Source of the DNA: Kitasatospora sp. MAP12-44
GTDB lineage: Bacteria; Actinomycetota; Actinomycetes; Streptomycetales; Streptomycetaceae
Assembly: GCF_029892095.1 (NCBI RefSeq)
Contig: NZ_JARZAE010000004.1
Coordinates: 8,060,001-8,124,000 of the forward strand
Direction of reading: 5' to 3'
Length of the DNA stretch: 64,000 bases
Shown: piece by piece, positions 8,711-16,751 of the stretch
Layout: each line of letters begins with the position of its first letter
Position numbering within the stretch: the first letter of the stretch is position 1
The notes under the pieces: model-generated
Told to the model about the DNA's origin: nothing
The model's input: only the letters and a program-made list of their open reading frames with translations
The model's database searches: none
Translations under genes and position numbers: made by a program

Positions 8711-9085
8711 TCAGCGGCCCACGGGCGCGTCGTGCAGGCCGAGTCGCAGGTGCTCGACGTGGAAGAGCGCCTGGTCGAGCAGCTCGGCGACGTGGTGGTC
8801 GTACAGCGCGTAGACGATCGAGCGTCCGCGCCGCTCGCCGCTCACCAGGCCCAGGTTGCGTAGCAGCCGCAGTTGGTGCGAGCAGGCGGACGGCTCCATG
8901 TCGACGGCCAGTGCGAGGTCGCCGACCGAGCACGGGCCTTCGTTGAGCCGGGCCAGGATGCGCAGCCGGGAGGGTGTGGCCAGGGCCTGCAGGGTGGCGG
9001 CGACGTCGGCGGCCCCCACGGTGTCCAGCCGTTCGCGGGTGGTGGCGCTGTTCTTGGCTTCGACTCCGTGGCCCATGGCGACCAT
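8711..9085 (-). CDS. ArsR/SmtB family metal-sensing repressor
   Basis: About 124 residues (the second ATG, three residues later, is equally possible). Winged-helix core: ALATPSRLRILARL, CSVGDLALAVDMEPSACSHQ as recognition region, LRLLRNLGLV, then the beta-wing ERRGRSIVYALYD. The C-terminus is His-rich (DHHVAEL, LFHVEHLRLGLHD), as in NmtR/KmtR-type nickel/cobalt sensors, and Cys in the HTH may add a ligand. It is divergent from the metal ATPase, with a dyad between them, so apo-protein repression released by metal is inferred. There is no clear ribosome site; the transcript may be nearly leaderless. Confidence 0.9.
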   Translation of the reverse strand: MVAMGHGVEAKNSATTRERLDTVGAADVAATLQALATPSRLRILARLNEGPCSVGDLALAVDMEPSACSHQLRLLRNLGLVSGERRGRSIVYALYDHHVAELLDQALFHVEHLRLGLHDAPVGR

Positions 9086-9096
9086 CTTACCGATCA

Positions 9097-9118
9097 CATA
9101 TGAAGACCTGTTCAGATG
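9097..9118. promoter_or_regulatory. ArsR-type operator dyad between repressor and metal ATPase
   Basis: CATATGAA and TTCAGATG form an inverted repeat (7 of 8 positions) around a 6-bp spacer in the short divergent region. The size, spacing and ATATGAA half-site resemble operators of NmtR/CmtR-type sensors, so this is the likely shared binding site of the ArsR protein next to it. Confidence 0.75.
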
Positions 9119-9135
9119 TTCCTGTACGGTAGTGG

Positions 9136-11163
9136 GTGCCGCTTGTCCCCATGCCCGTGAAGGGTCGTCCCGCCATGCCTTCTGTCGTCGTCCAGCGCCC
9201 CGAGGCCGTTGCCGCACCCGGCCCCGTGCCCGCCGCGCCGCGCCGCCGCACCCGGGTGTTCGCGCTGGTGGAGGCCCGCTGGGCCGCCGCCGCGCTGGTG
9301 CTGTTCCTGCTCGCGCTGCCGCTGCAGCTGACCGGCGCGCCGAGCTGGAGCTGGGGGCCGCTGTACGCGCTCGCCTATCTCGCGGGCGGCTGGGAGCCGG
9401 CCCTCGCGGGGGTGCGGGCGCTGCGCGAGCGGACGCTCGACGTCGACCTGCTGATGATCGTCGCCGCGATCGGGGCCGCCGCGATCGGGCAGGTGATGGA
9501 CGGAGCGCTGCTGATCGTCATCTTCGCCACCTCGGGAGCGCTGGAGGCGCTGGCCACCGCCCGCACCGCCGACTCGGTGCGCGGCCTGCTGGACCTGGCG
9601 CCCACCACCGCGACCCGCCTGGCAGCCGACGGGAGCGAGGAGACGGTGGCCACCGAGGACCTCGCGGTCGGCGACACCGTGCTGATCCGCCCCGGCGAGC
9701 GGGTCGGCGCCGACGGCCGGGTGCTGGACGGCGCCAGCGAGGTGGACCAGGCCACCATCACCGGCGAGCCGCTGCCGGTGGCCAAGGGGGTCGGCGACGA
9801 GGTCTTCGCCGGAACGCTGAACGGCACCGGCGCGCTGCGGATCGTGGTCGAGCGGGACGCCGCCGACTCGGTGATCGCCCGGATCGTGGCCATGGTGGAG
9901 GAGGCGTCCGAGACCAAGGCGCCCACGCAGCTGTTCATCGAGAAGGTCGAGCAGCGCTACTCGCTCGGCATGGTGGCGGCGACCCTGGCGGTGTTCGCGA
10001 TCCCGCTCGCCTTCGGCGCCGACGTGACCACCGCGCTGCTGCGGGCGATGACGTTCATGATCGTCGCCTCGCCGTGCGCCGTGGTGCTGGCCACCATGCC
10101 GCCGCTGCTGTCCGCGATCGCCAACGCCGGTCGGCACGGTGTGCTGGTGAAGTCCGCCGTGGTGATGGAGCGGCTCGGGCAGGTCGACGCCGTCGCGCTG
10201 GACAAGACCGGCACGCTCACCGAGGGCACCCCGCGGGTCACCGAAGTCCGTCCGCTGCCGGGCGGCGGGCTGAGCGAGGACGCCCTCCTTGCTCTCGCGG
10301 CCGCTGTCGAGCATCCCAGCGAGCACCCGCTGGCCCGCGCGATTGTGGACGCGGCCCGCACCCGCGGCCTGGTACTGGCCGCGGCCGAGGACTTCGGCTC
10401 CACCCCCGGCGTCGGCGTCACCGCCACCGTCGGCGGCCGGGTCGTCGCGGTCGGAGCCCCGACCCGCCTGCTGGACCAGCCCCACGACGAGCCGCACGAC
10501 CAGCCCCACGACCTGGTCCGGGAGTTGGAGGAGGGCGGGCGCACCGCCGTCGTCGTCGAGCTGGACGGCCGACCGGTCGGCGTCCTCGGCATCGCCGACC
10601 GCCTGCGCCCCGGCGCCGCCGCCACCGTCGCCGCCCTGGCCGCCCTCACCGGCTCCGCGCCGATGCTGCTCACCGGGGACAACGCTCGCGCCGCCACCTG
10701 CCTGGCGGCGGAAGTCGGCCTGTCCGACGTTCGCGCCGGGCTGCTGCCGCAGGACAAGGTCGCCGCCGTCCAGGAGCAGGAGCGCGCCGGGCGCCGGGTT
10801 CTGCTGATCGGCGACGGGGTCAACGACGCCCCGGCGCTGGCCGCCGCCCACACCGGTATCGCGATGGGCCGGGCCGGCTCCGACCTCGCCTTGGAGACCG
10901 CCGACGCCGTCATCGTGCGCGACGAACTCGCCACCGTGCCCACGGTGGTGGCGCTCTCCCGGAGCGCCCGCCGACTGGTGGTGCAGAACCTGGCCATCGC
11001 CTCGGTGTTCATCTGCGGGCTGATCGTCTGGGACCTGGCCGGCCGGCTGCCGCTGCCGCTGGGCGTCCTCGGCCACGAGGGCTCCACCGTCATCGTCGGC
11101 CTCAACGGCCTGCGGCTGCTGCGCGAGGCGGCGTGGCAGCGGGCGGCGGCGACTACCCGGTAG
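9136..11163 (+). CDS. P1B-4-type heavy-metal exporting ATPase
   Basis: A 675-residue P-type ATPase without an N-terminal metal-binding domain. Membrane metal motif SPC (about 312-314) replaces the CPx of copper/zinc pumps; phosphorylation motif DKTGTLTEG (Asp356), TGE-type actuator motif TITGEPLPV, HP motif EHPSEHPLA, GDGVNDAPALA hinge, and HEGS (about 647-650) in the last helices. SPC plus HEGS/T defines subgroup P1B-4, known members of which (CoaT, CtpD, CtpJ) export Co, Ni or Fe(II). The nucleotide domain holds an unusual PHD repeat. Starts at GTG 9136, ATG 9151 or ATG 9175 cannot be told apart. Regulated by the divergent ArsR gene. Confidence 0.93.
   Translation: MPLVPMPVKGRPAMPSVVVQRPEAVAAPGPVPAAPRRRTRVFALVEARWAAAALVLFLLALPLQLTGAPSWSWGPLYALAYLAGGWEPALAGVRALRERTLDVDLLMIVAAIGAAAIGQVMDGALLIVIFATSGALEALATARTADSVRGLLDLAPTTATRLAADGSEETVATEDLAVGDTVLIRPGERVGADGRVLDGASEVDQATITGEPLPVAKGVGDEVFAGTLNGTGALRIVVERDAADSVIARIVAMVEEASETKAPTQLFIEKVEQRYSLGMVAATLAVFAIPLAFGADVTTALLRAMTFMIVASPCAVVLATMPPLLSAIANAGRHGVLVKSAVVMERLGQVDAVALDKTGTLTEGTPRVTEVRPLPGGGLSEDALLALAAAVEHPSEHPLARAIVDAARTRGLVLAAAEDFGSTPGVGVTATVGGRVVAVGAPTRLLDQPHDEPHDQPHDLVRELEEGGRTAVVVELDGRPVGVLGIADRLRPGAAATVAALAALTGSAPMLLTGDNARAATCLAAEVGLSDVRAGLLPQDKVAAVQEQERAGRRVLLIGDGVNDAPALAAAHTGIAMGRAGSDLALETADAVIVRDELATVPTVVALSRSARRLVVQNLAIASVFICGLIVWDLAGRLPLPLGVLGHEGSTVIVGLNGLRLLREAAWQRAAATTR
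10474..10512 (+). repeat. 12-bp tandem repeat encoding PHD units in the ATPase
   Basis: Three near-identical 12-bp units encode DQPHDEPHDQPHD in the nucleotide-binding domain of the metal ATPase. The product is a His/Asp cluster that could bind metal. Confidence 0.8.
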
Positions 11164-12043
11164 CCTCCCCGGCCGTCCGCGTCGCCAGCGCGGTGAAGGC
11201 CTGCGCGGCGGCGCTGCGGTAGCCGGCCTCCCGCCGCAGCAGCGCCACCGTCCGTGCGGGGAGCGGGGGTTGGACGGCCACGAGGTGCAGTCCTGGCTGC
11301 TCGCGGGCGATCGCTTCGGGCAGCACGGTGGCCAGCGCGCCGCGCCCGACGATCTCCACCAGCGCGCTGATCGAGTTGGCCTCGACGGCGACGCGCGGTC
11401 GCACCCCGTGCTCGGCGAAGTAGTCGTCGATATGCCGGCGGGTGGCGAAGTCGCTGCTGAGCAGCGCGAGTCGGTGACCGCCCAGGTCGTCGACCGGGAG
11501 CGGCTCGCGGCGGCCCGCGCAGGGGTGGGCGCGGCCGACGACCAGGCCGAGGGTCTCGGTGAACAGCGCCCTGGCCGCGATACCCGGCCGGTGCGCCCCG
11601 TCGAAGGCGATGCCCAGGTCGAGCTCGTCGCCCAGCAGCGCCGACTCGATCTGATCCTGCGTCAACTCACGGATCTCCAGGGAGATTCCCGGGTGCTGTT
11701 GATGGAACTCGGCGGCCAGCGGGCCGATCAGGTAGGCGGTGAAGGTCGGCGTCATGGCCAGCCGCAGGGTGCCCTGCGAGAGGTCCCGGACGTCCAGCAC
11801 CGCGCGCTCGGCCGCCGCCAGCTCCTGCAGGGCGCGCCGGGCGTACCGGGCGAAGGCCTCGCCGGCGTCGGTCAGCCGCACGGCGCGGCCCGAGCGGTCC
11901 AGCAGCTGCACCCGCAGGGCCTGCTCCAACTGCTTGATCTGCTGCGACAGCGTCGGCTGCGAGACGTGCAGTGCCTGCGCGGCGCGGGTGAAGTTGGCGT
12001 GCTCGGCCACGGCGAGCAGATACCGGAGGTGGCGCAGTTCCAT
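11153..12043 (-). CDS. cynR: LysR-family regulator, CynR-like
   Basis: A 296-residue LysR-type protein: N-terminal winged HTH (MELRHLRYLLAVAEHANFT, then ALHVSQPTLSQQIKQLE) and a periplasmic-binding-like effector domain (LRLAMTPTFTAYLIGPLAAEF, LGIAFDGAHRP). The HTH closely resembles CynR, the cyanate-responsive activator. It is divergent from carbonic anhydrase and cyanase, the genes CynR controls in enterobacteria, which supports the name; effector identity is inferred. Its stop overlaps the converging metal-ATPase stop by 11 bp. The start was taken at MELRHL, the standard LysR beginning. Confidence 0.87.
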   Translation of the reverse strand: MELRHLRYLLAVAEHANFTRAAQALHVSQPTLSQQIKQLEQALRVQLLDRSGRAVRLTDAGEAFARYARRALQELAAAERAVLDVRDLSQGTLRLAMTPTFTAYLIGPLAAEFHQQHPGISLEIRELTQDQIESALLGDELDLGIAFDGAHRPGIAARALFTETLGLVVGRAHPCAGRREPLPVDDLGGHRLALLSSDFATRRHIDDYFAEHGVRPRVAVEANSISALVEIVGRGALATVLPEAIAREQPGLHLVAVQPPLPARTVALLRREAGYRSAAAQAFTALATRTAGEATG

Positions 12044-12166
12044 GCCCACCACTATAGGCAGCACCAATGATTTCCATCCACACCACGACTTGGACGCTAT
12101 AGCCCCAGCTCATGCACAGTGGAGCCATCGACCGAACGGCCGACCCGAACGGCAGGGAGTGACCCC
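12044..12166. promoter_or_regulatory. cynR/cynT divergent control region
   Basis: The gap holds two copies of the palindromic hexamer CTATAG (12052-12057 and 12097-12102), 45 bp apart. AT-rich inverted motifs of this kind are typical of LysR-type binding regions, so the pair is a candidate for cynR autoregulation and cynT activation. A GGGAG ribosome site precedes cynT. Confidence 0.45.
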
Positions 12167-12760
12167 ATGCAGGAGCTCGCAGCAGGAATCCAACGCTTCA
12201 GGCGCGACGTGTACCCGGCCCGCGCGGCGCTCTTCGAGCGGCTCGCCACCACCCATCGGCCGAACGCGCTGTTCATCGGCTGCTCGGATGCCAGGGTGGT
12301 GCCGGAGCTGATCACCCAGCGCGAGCCGGGTGAGCTGTTCGTCATCCGGACGGCGGGCAATCTGGTGCCGCCGTACGGGCCGGGCGCGGACGGTGTCGCG
12401 GCGAGCATCGAGTACGCGGTGAGCGTCCTCGAAGTCGCCGATGTGATCGTCTGCGGGCACTCCGCCTGCGGTGCGATGACGGCGCTGGCCGGCGGCGGCG
12501 ACCTGTCCGAACTGCCTGCCGTCGCCGGTTGGTTGCGCCACGCGACCGTTGCGCCCTCGGCAACCGGCACGGTCGCCGCGCTGGTCCGCGAGAACGTCCT
12601 CGACCAGCTGGCGAACCTGCGGACCCACCCGTCGGTCGCCCGGGCGCTGGCCACCCGCCGACTCACCCTGCACGGCTGGGTCTACGACATCGGCTCCGGC
12701 GCCGTCGCCGAACTCGACGCGGCCAGCGGACGTTTCGCCGAACTCGTCGCCGCCGACTGA
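12167..12760 (+). CDS. cynT: Beta-class carbonic anhydrase
   Basis: A 197-residue zinc enzyme interconverting CO2 and bicarbonate. Zinc ligands and the Asp-Arg dyad are all visible: Cys39, Asp41 and Arg43 in GCSDARVVPE, and His98 and Cys101 in CGHSACGAM. The start was chosen at MQELAAG, with GGGAG eight bases upstream; an upstream ATG at 12119 would add 16 residues without a ribosome site. Directly upstream of cyanase, so its likely job is to keep bicarbonate available for, and recycle CO2 from, the cyanase reaction, as CynT does in E. coli. Confidence 0.93.
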   Translation: MQELAAGIQRFRRDVYPARAALFERLATTHRPNALFIGCSDARVVPELITQREPGELFVIRTAGNLVPPYGPGADGVAASIEYAVSVLEVADVIVCGHSACGAMTALAGGGDLSELPAVAGWLRHATVAPSATGTVAALVRENVLDQLANLRTHPSVARALATRRLTLHGWVYDIGSGAVAELDAASGRFAELVAAD

Positions 12761-12764
12761 CCAA

Positions 12765-12828
12765 GCCGCCAACCGGCCGCGCCGCCAACCGGCCGCGCCG
12801 CCAACCGACCGTGCCGCCAACTGACCAC
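12765..12828. repeat. Four 16-bp tandem repeats between cynT and cynS
   Basis: GCCGCCAACCGGCCGC occurs twice exactly and then twice with 2-5 changes (GCCGCCAACCGACCGT, GCCGCCAACTGACCAC). The array fills most of the 117-bp spacer. It could fold into short hairpins and set the cynT/cynS ratio, or be neutral slippage. Confidence 0.88.
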
Positions 12829-12877
12829 CTCGTACTCTCGAACCCGCCAACTCCCGTTCCACGAAAGGACCCACCCC

Positions 12878-13348
12878 GTGATCCACGCACAGACCGACCC
12901 GCAGGCCCGTCAGCAGCTCGCCATCCAGGCCATCGAGGCCAAGACCCGCAAGGACCTCAGCTGGAAGGAGCTGGCCGCCGCCGCCGGACTCTCGCCGGCC
13001 TTCGTCACCGCCGCCGTGCTCGGGCAGCACCCGCTGCCCGCCGACGCGGCCAAGGCCGTGGCCGAGCTGCTCGGCCTGGACGAGGACGCCGCCCTGCTGC
13101 TGCAGACCATCCCGGTGCGCGGCAGCATCCCCGGCGGCATCCCCACCGACCCGACCATCTACCGCTTCTACGAGATGCTCCAGGTCTACGGGACCACCCT
13201 GAAGGCCCTGGTGCACGAGGAGTTCGGTGACGGCATCATCAGTGCGATCAACTTCAAGCTGGACGTGAAGAAGGTCGAGGACCCGGACGGCGGCCACCGC
13301 GCCGTGATCACCCTGGACGGCAAGTACCTTCCCACCAAGCCGTTCTGA
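12878..13348 (+). CDS. cynS: Cyanate hydratase (cyanase)
   Basis: A 156-residue cyanase, exactly family length. It decomposes cyanate with bicarbonate to carbamate/ammonia and CO2. The N-terminal HTH-like dimer domain (WKELAAAAGLSPAFVTAAVL) is followed by the catalytic domain with Arg96 and Glu99 in YRFYEM and Ser122 in IISAINF, matching the E. coli active-site numbering. The C-terminus (DGKYLPTKPF) is also typical. The GTG start lies after an AAAGGA sequence. The enzyme works as a decamer in the cytoplasm. It forms a detoxification and nitrogen-scavenging locus with cynT and cynR; no cyanate transporter gene (cynX/cynABD) is seen. Confidence 0.97.
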   Translation: MIHAQTDPQARQQLAIQAIEAKTRKDLSWKELAAAAGLSPAFVTAAVLGQHPLPADAAKAVAELLGLDEDAALLLQTIPVRGSIPGGIPTDPTIYRFYEMLQVYGTTLKALVHEEFGDGIISAINFKLDVKKVEDPDGGHRAVITLDGKYLPTKPF

Positions 13349-13515
13349 CACACCGGGCGGGCCGGGAGCGGATCCACCCCGGCCCGCCGGCCACCCGGGC
13401 GGCGGACCACGAGTGGCGGGCGGTGCTGACGGCCCATAGCGTCGATTCGGCGGACGCGTACGCGATCGGCGCGTTGACCGCGGTGCCGCGGATCCTGGAA
13501 AGCAGGTTGGCACGT

Positions 13516-14625
13516 ATGCCCAGAGCACGGGCTCTTCACCTGGCGAGCATGGCCGGCGGAATCGTTCTGGCACTGGGGGTGGCACCGCCCGCGCACGCCA
13601 CCGCCCACGCGGCGGGGAGGTGGCATCTGGTCAGTCCGGGCGAGTCGATCCAGGCGGCCGTCGACAGTGCGAGCCCGGGGGACACGATCCTGCTGGGCCC
13701 GGGCACCTTCGACGGAAGCGTCGACATCACCGTCTCCGGACTGACCCTGCGCGGGGTCGGCCGCCACAGCGTGGTCTCGCCGGCCGCGCAGCCCTCCGCC
13801 AACGCGCCCGCCAACGCGCCCGCCAACGCGCCCGCCAACGCCTGCGCCGCCGCCGGCCACGGGATCTGCGTCACCGGAACGGCGGGCCACCCGGTGACGG
13901 ACGTCCGGATCGAGTCGCTCACCGTCTCCGGCTTCCCCAAGAACGGCATCTCGGGCTCGGAGACCGACCGGATGACCGTGCGCGACGTGCTGGCGCAGGA
14001 CAACGGCGAGGAGGGCATCGCCCAGGAGAAGTCCACCCGCGGCCGACTGGTGGACAACACCGCCCGGCGCAACGGTCAGGCCGGCGTCTTCCTGGCCAAC
14101 ATCGCCTACGGCAAGGGCGGGGCGCTCGACACCCAGGGCGCCGTGATCGCCGGCAACGACCTCTCCGACAACCGGATGGGCGTGGTGGTCCGGCGGGTGC
14201 GCGACCTCACCGTCGAGCGCAACACCATCAGCGGCAACTGCGGCGGGGTGTTCGTGGTGGGCGACGACGGGCGGCCGCGGGCCGGCGCCCTGAGCGTGCG
14301 CGACAACCAGGTGGAGGGCAACAACAAGTACTGCCCGGCCACCTCCACCCTGCCGTACGTGCAGGGCGTCGGCGTCGTGCTGACCGGCGTGGAGGACACC
14401 CTGGTGACGGGCAACGAGGTCCGGGACAACGTCGGCGCCTCGCCGATGTCCGGCGGGATCGTGCTCTTCCGCAGCTTCGTGGGCGGCGCCAGCACCGGCG
14501 TCACCGTCCGGGACAACACCGCCCTCGACAACGGACCGGCCGACCTGGCCGACCGGGACACCGTGCTCGGCGAGGCCTTCGCCGCCAACGACTGCCGGGT
14601 CTCCGAACCGGCGGGCCACTGCTGA
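13516..14625 (+). CDS. Secreted right-handed beta-helix repeat protein
   Basis: A 369-residue protein with a signal peptide (RARALHLASMAGGIVLALG, cleavage near AHA-TAHA) and parallel beta-helix rungs, seen as recurrent asparagine-ladder motifs: ESIQAAVDSASPGDTILLGP at the start (NosD/pectin-lyase type), then DNTARRNG, GNDLSDNRMG, RNTISGNCGG, DNQVEGNN, GNEVRDNVG and DNTALDNGPA. Six cysteines may form disulfides. A low-complexity ANAP insertion follows the first rungs. Probably a surface polysaccharide-binding or -cleaving protein; substrate unknown. It lies beside the spore-pigment cluster and may only be a neighbour. A longer GTG start at 13423 was rejected. Confidence 0.86.
   Translation: MPRARALHLASMAGGIVLALGVAPPAHATAHAAGRWHLVSPGESIQAAVDSASPGDTILLGPGTFDGSVDITVSGLTLRGVGRHSVVSPAAQPSANAPANAPANAPANACAAAGHGICVTGTAGHPVTDVRIESLTVSGFPKNGISGSETDRMTVRDVLAQDNGEEGIAQEKSTRGRLVDNTARRNGQAGVFLANIAYGKGGALDTQGAVIAGNDLSDNRMGVVVRRVRDLTVERNTISGNCGGVFVVGDDGRPRAGALSVRDNQVEGNNKYCPATSTLPYVQGVGVVLTGVEDTLVTGNEVRDNVGASPMSGGIVLFRSFVGGASTGVTVRDNTALDNGPADLADRDTVLGEAFAANDCRVSEPAGHC
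13795..13842 (+). repeat. 12-bp tandem repeat encoding ANAP units
   Basis: Roughly four copies of the 12-bp unit GCCAACGCGCCC inside the beta-helix gene encode ANAPANAPANAPANA, a linker between the first rungs and the rest of the helix. Copy number is probably variable between strains. Confidence 0.8.
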
Positions 14626-14638
14626 GCGTCCGCTCGCC

Positions 14639-14666
14639 GGCCGCCCGGTCGCCCGCCCGGGCGGCC
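14639..14666 (+). terminator. Hairpin after beta-helix gene
   Basis: A perfect 10-bp GC stem (GGCCGCCCGG pairing with CCGGGCGGCC) with an 8-nt loop lies about 14 bp after the stop codon. No U-tract, as usual in Streptomyces. Confidence 0.6.
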
Positions 14667-14718
14667 GGGCGGTCTTCACCGTCCGCATTCCCCCCTTCCC
14701 AGGAGAAAGACGGCCTTC

Positions 14719-15801
14719 ATGATCACCGCACCCTCCACCACCACCACCACCCCCTCCACCACTCCCTCCACTACCGCGCCCACCCCCGTCGGTGCACCGC
14801 CCCCCGCCATGCGGCTGCGCGAACTCGTCTTCGGCGCCGCTGTGGCGGCCGCCGTCCGCGCGGCCGCGCGGCTGCGGATCGCCGACACCCTGGGCGACAG
14901 CCCGGCCAGCGCCGAGGAGCTGGCCGCCGAGCTGGACATCGCCCCGCAGCCGCTGCACCGGCTGCTGCGGGCGCTGTCCTGCTACGGCGTCTTCGCCGAG
15001 ACCGGCGACGGCCGCTACACCCACACCGAGATGTCCCGGCTGCTGCGCGAGGATTCGCCCGACAGCCTGCGCTACATCTCCCTGTGGTGCACCGAGCCGT
15101 GGACCTGGGAGGCCTGGCCACTGCTGGACGAGGCGGTCCGCTCGGGCAAGGACGTCTTCGCCGGCCTCTACGGCAAGGGCTTCTTCGACTACCTGCACTC
15201 CGACGCGGGGGACTCGGCCCGGGTCTTCGACCAGGCCATGACGCACTCCAGCCGGCAGTCCGCCCAGGACCTCGCCGACTACGTCGACCTGGCCGGCGTC
15301 TCCAGTGTGGTGGACATCGGCGGCGGCCAGGGGCATGTGCTGGCCAGCCTGCTGGAGAAGGACGAAGCCCTGCTCGGCACCCTGCTCGACCTCCCCAAGG
15401 TGGTCGCCAACGCCGACCCGCGGCTGCGCGAGGGCGGCCCGCTGGCCCCGCGCGTCCAGCTCGTCCCGGGCGACTGCCGAACGGCCGTCCCGGTCCGGGC
15501 CGACCTCTACGTCATCAAGAACATCCTGGAATGGGACGACGCCAGCACCCGCAAGACCCTGCGCAACATCGTGGAGTCCGCGCGGCCCGGCGCCCGGGTG
15601 ATGGTGGTGGAGAACCTCATCGACGACAGTCCCTCGATGCGCTTCACCACCGCCATGGACCTGCTGCTGCTGCTCAACGTCGGCGGCGCCAAGCACTCCA
15701 AGGACAGCCTGATCGCCCTGATGACCGAGGCCGGTCTGACGGTCGGTGAGGTCCGCCCGGTCAACGCCTACCTGCACGCCTTCGAGGCCGTCGTCGGGTA
15801 G
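14719..15801 (+). CDS. SAM-dependent O-methyltransferase
   Basis: A 360-residue class I methyltransferase of the O-methyltransferase 2 (TcmN/TcmO-like) family. A Thr/Pro-rich N-terminal tail of about 27 residues precedes the dimerisation helices (LRELVFGAAVAAAVRAAARL, winged region ELDIAPQPLHRLLRAL). The SAM site is VVDIGGGQGHVLASLL, with the acidic loop GTLLDLPKVV and the catalytic-type His replaced by NILEWDDAS (family members often have HDW/HEW; here Asn-Ile-Leu-Glu-Trp). It lies beside the spore-pigment genes, and methylation of a polyketide hydroxyl is a reasonable guess. AGGAG precedes the ATG. Confidence 0.87.
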   Translation: MITAPSTTTTTPSTTPSTTAPTPVGAPPPAMRLRELVFGAAVAAAVRAAARLRIADTLGDSPASAEELAAELDIAPQPLHRLLRALSCYGVFAETGDGRYTHTEMSRLLREDSPDSLRYISLWCTEPWTWEAWPLLDEAVRSGKDVFAGLYGKGFFDYLHSDAGDSARVFDQAMTHSSRQSAQDLADYVDLAGVSSVVDIGGGQGHVLASLLEKDEALLGTLLDLPKVVANADPRLREGGPLAPRVQLVPGDCRTAVPVRADLYVIKNILEWDDASTRKTLRNIVESARPGARVMVVENLIDDSPSMRFTTAMDLLLLLNVGGAKHSKDSLIALMTEAGLTVGEVRPVNAYLHAFEAVVG

Positions 15802-15817
15802 GGCGGGGAGCCGCCAA

Positions 15818-15863
15818 CGCCGTATGGCCCGCCACCGGGGAGTCGGTGGCGGGCCATACGGCG
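15818..15863. terminator. Bidirectional terminator, 20-bp perfect stem
   Basis: A perfect 20-bp inverted repeat (15818-15837 and 15844-15863) with a 6-nt loop sits exactly between the converging methyltransferase and TcmI-type cyclase genes. Confidence 0.9.
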
Positions 15864-15876
15864 TCGGTGGCGGCGG

Positions 15877-16209
15877 TCAGTTGGCGCTGCCGCGCTCCCA
15901 GCGGTAGAACTCGCGGGCCATCGCGTCCTTCGGCTCGCGCCAGGTGGCCGGGTCGTAGGCCTGCACGAACGCGGCCAGGCGCTCGCTGACGTCGCGGAAC
16001 TCCGGATGGCCGGCCAGCTTGGCGACCGCGGGGCCCGGCGGGCGCTCGGCTTCGATCAGGTGCAGGTAGAGGTCGCCGAACTGGAAGAGGCTGCGGCCGG
16101 TGACCCCGATCAGGTGGGGCAGCTCCCCGCTGTCGGAGGCCGCGAAGGTGTCGGCGATCTCCGAGGCGGTGTCGGGCCGCATCCGGGCGACGATGAGCGC
16201 GCGGTGCAT
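15877..16209 (-). CDS. TcmI-family polyketide cyclase (WhiE ORFVII-like)
   Basis: A 110-residue ferredoxin-like-fold cyclase; the TcmI family is about 100-110 residues. The hallmark N-terminus MHRALIVARMRP, then HLIGVTGRSLFQFGDLYLHL and the tail LAAFVQAYDPATWREP with MAREFYRWE are typical of aromatic polyketide second-ring cyclases. The start was taken at MHRAL because AAGGG lies nine bases upstream; three upstream ATGs fit less well. It is the last gene of the spore-pigment PKS operon. Confidence 0.9.
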   Translation of the reverse strand: MHRALIVARMRPDTASEIADTFAASDSGELPHLIGVTGRSLFQFGDLYLHLIEAERPPGPAVAKLAGHPEFRDVSERLAAFVQAYDPATWREPKDAMAREFYRWERGSAN

Positions 16210-16276
16210 ATCTGACATCCCTTCGTGCATACAGAGGAGAACGTGCGGGCCCGGGCGGGCCCGCACGGCGGCCGGC

Positions 16277-16750
16277 TCAGCGCGGCATGGTCGCGGGGGT
16301 CTCCTTGGCGTGCTGCTCCACCTTGTCGCGGATCAGCTCCATCTGGATCCGCGAGTTGCGGTTGATGTGCTCGGTCATCCCGGCGTCGTCGACCGGCGCG
16401 GTGGGCTTCATCCGGAAGTCCTGGATCCAGCGCATCGACGTGCCGCCCGGGACCTCGTGGTACTCCCAGCGGATGCTCATGTGCTCGAACGGGCCGGTCT
16501 CCACGCGGCGCGCCTCGACCGTCAGCGACTGCCGGTCGGCCTCCCGTTCGGACACCCAGCTCCAGACCTTGCCCTGCTCGTCCGGGTGCATGGTCAGCCG
16601 GAAGGTGACCCGGTCCCCGTCGCGCTCCAGCACCTCGACCGAGGCGTACTCGCTGAACAGCTGCGGCCAGCGTTCGAGGTCGTTGGTGAGCTCCCAGGTG
16701 AGGTCCACGGGCGCCGAGATGGTGATCTGGTTGTCGGTGTGTCCGGTCAT
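16277..16750 (-). CDS. Polyketide aromatase/cyclase, SRPBCC fold (WhiE ORFVI-like)
   Basis: A 157-residue START/SRPBCC-fold aromatase. Hallmarks are NQITISAPVDLTWELTNDLE at the start, WPQLFSEYASVEVLERDGD, and WEYHEVPGGTSMRWIQDF. The family shapes the first rings of the nascent polyketide (TcmN N-domain, WhiE ORFVI). It lies one base from the ACP stop, suggesting translational coupling. The C-terminal His/Arg-rich helix (HINRNSRIQMELIRDKVEQH) is also typical. Confidence 0.93.
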   Translation of the reverse strand: MTGHTDNQITISAPVDLTWELTNDLERWPQLFSEYASVEVLERDGDRVTFRLTMHPDEQGKVWSWVSEREADRQSLTVEARRVETGPFEHMSIRWEYHEVPGGTSMRWIQDFRMKPTAPVDDAGMTEHINRNSRIQMELIRDKVEQHAKETPATMPR

Positions 16751-16751
16751 G

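Noticed and set aside
13423..13515. Longer start for the beta-helix protein
   Set aside because: Would put 31 extra residues before the signal peptide; the ATG at 13516 gives a clean signal.
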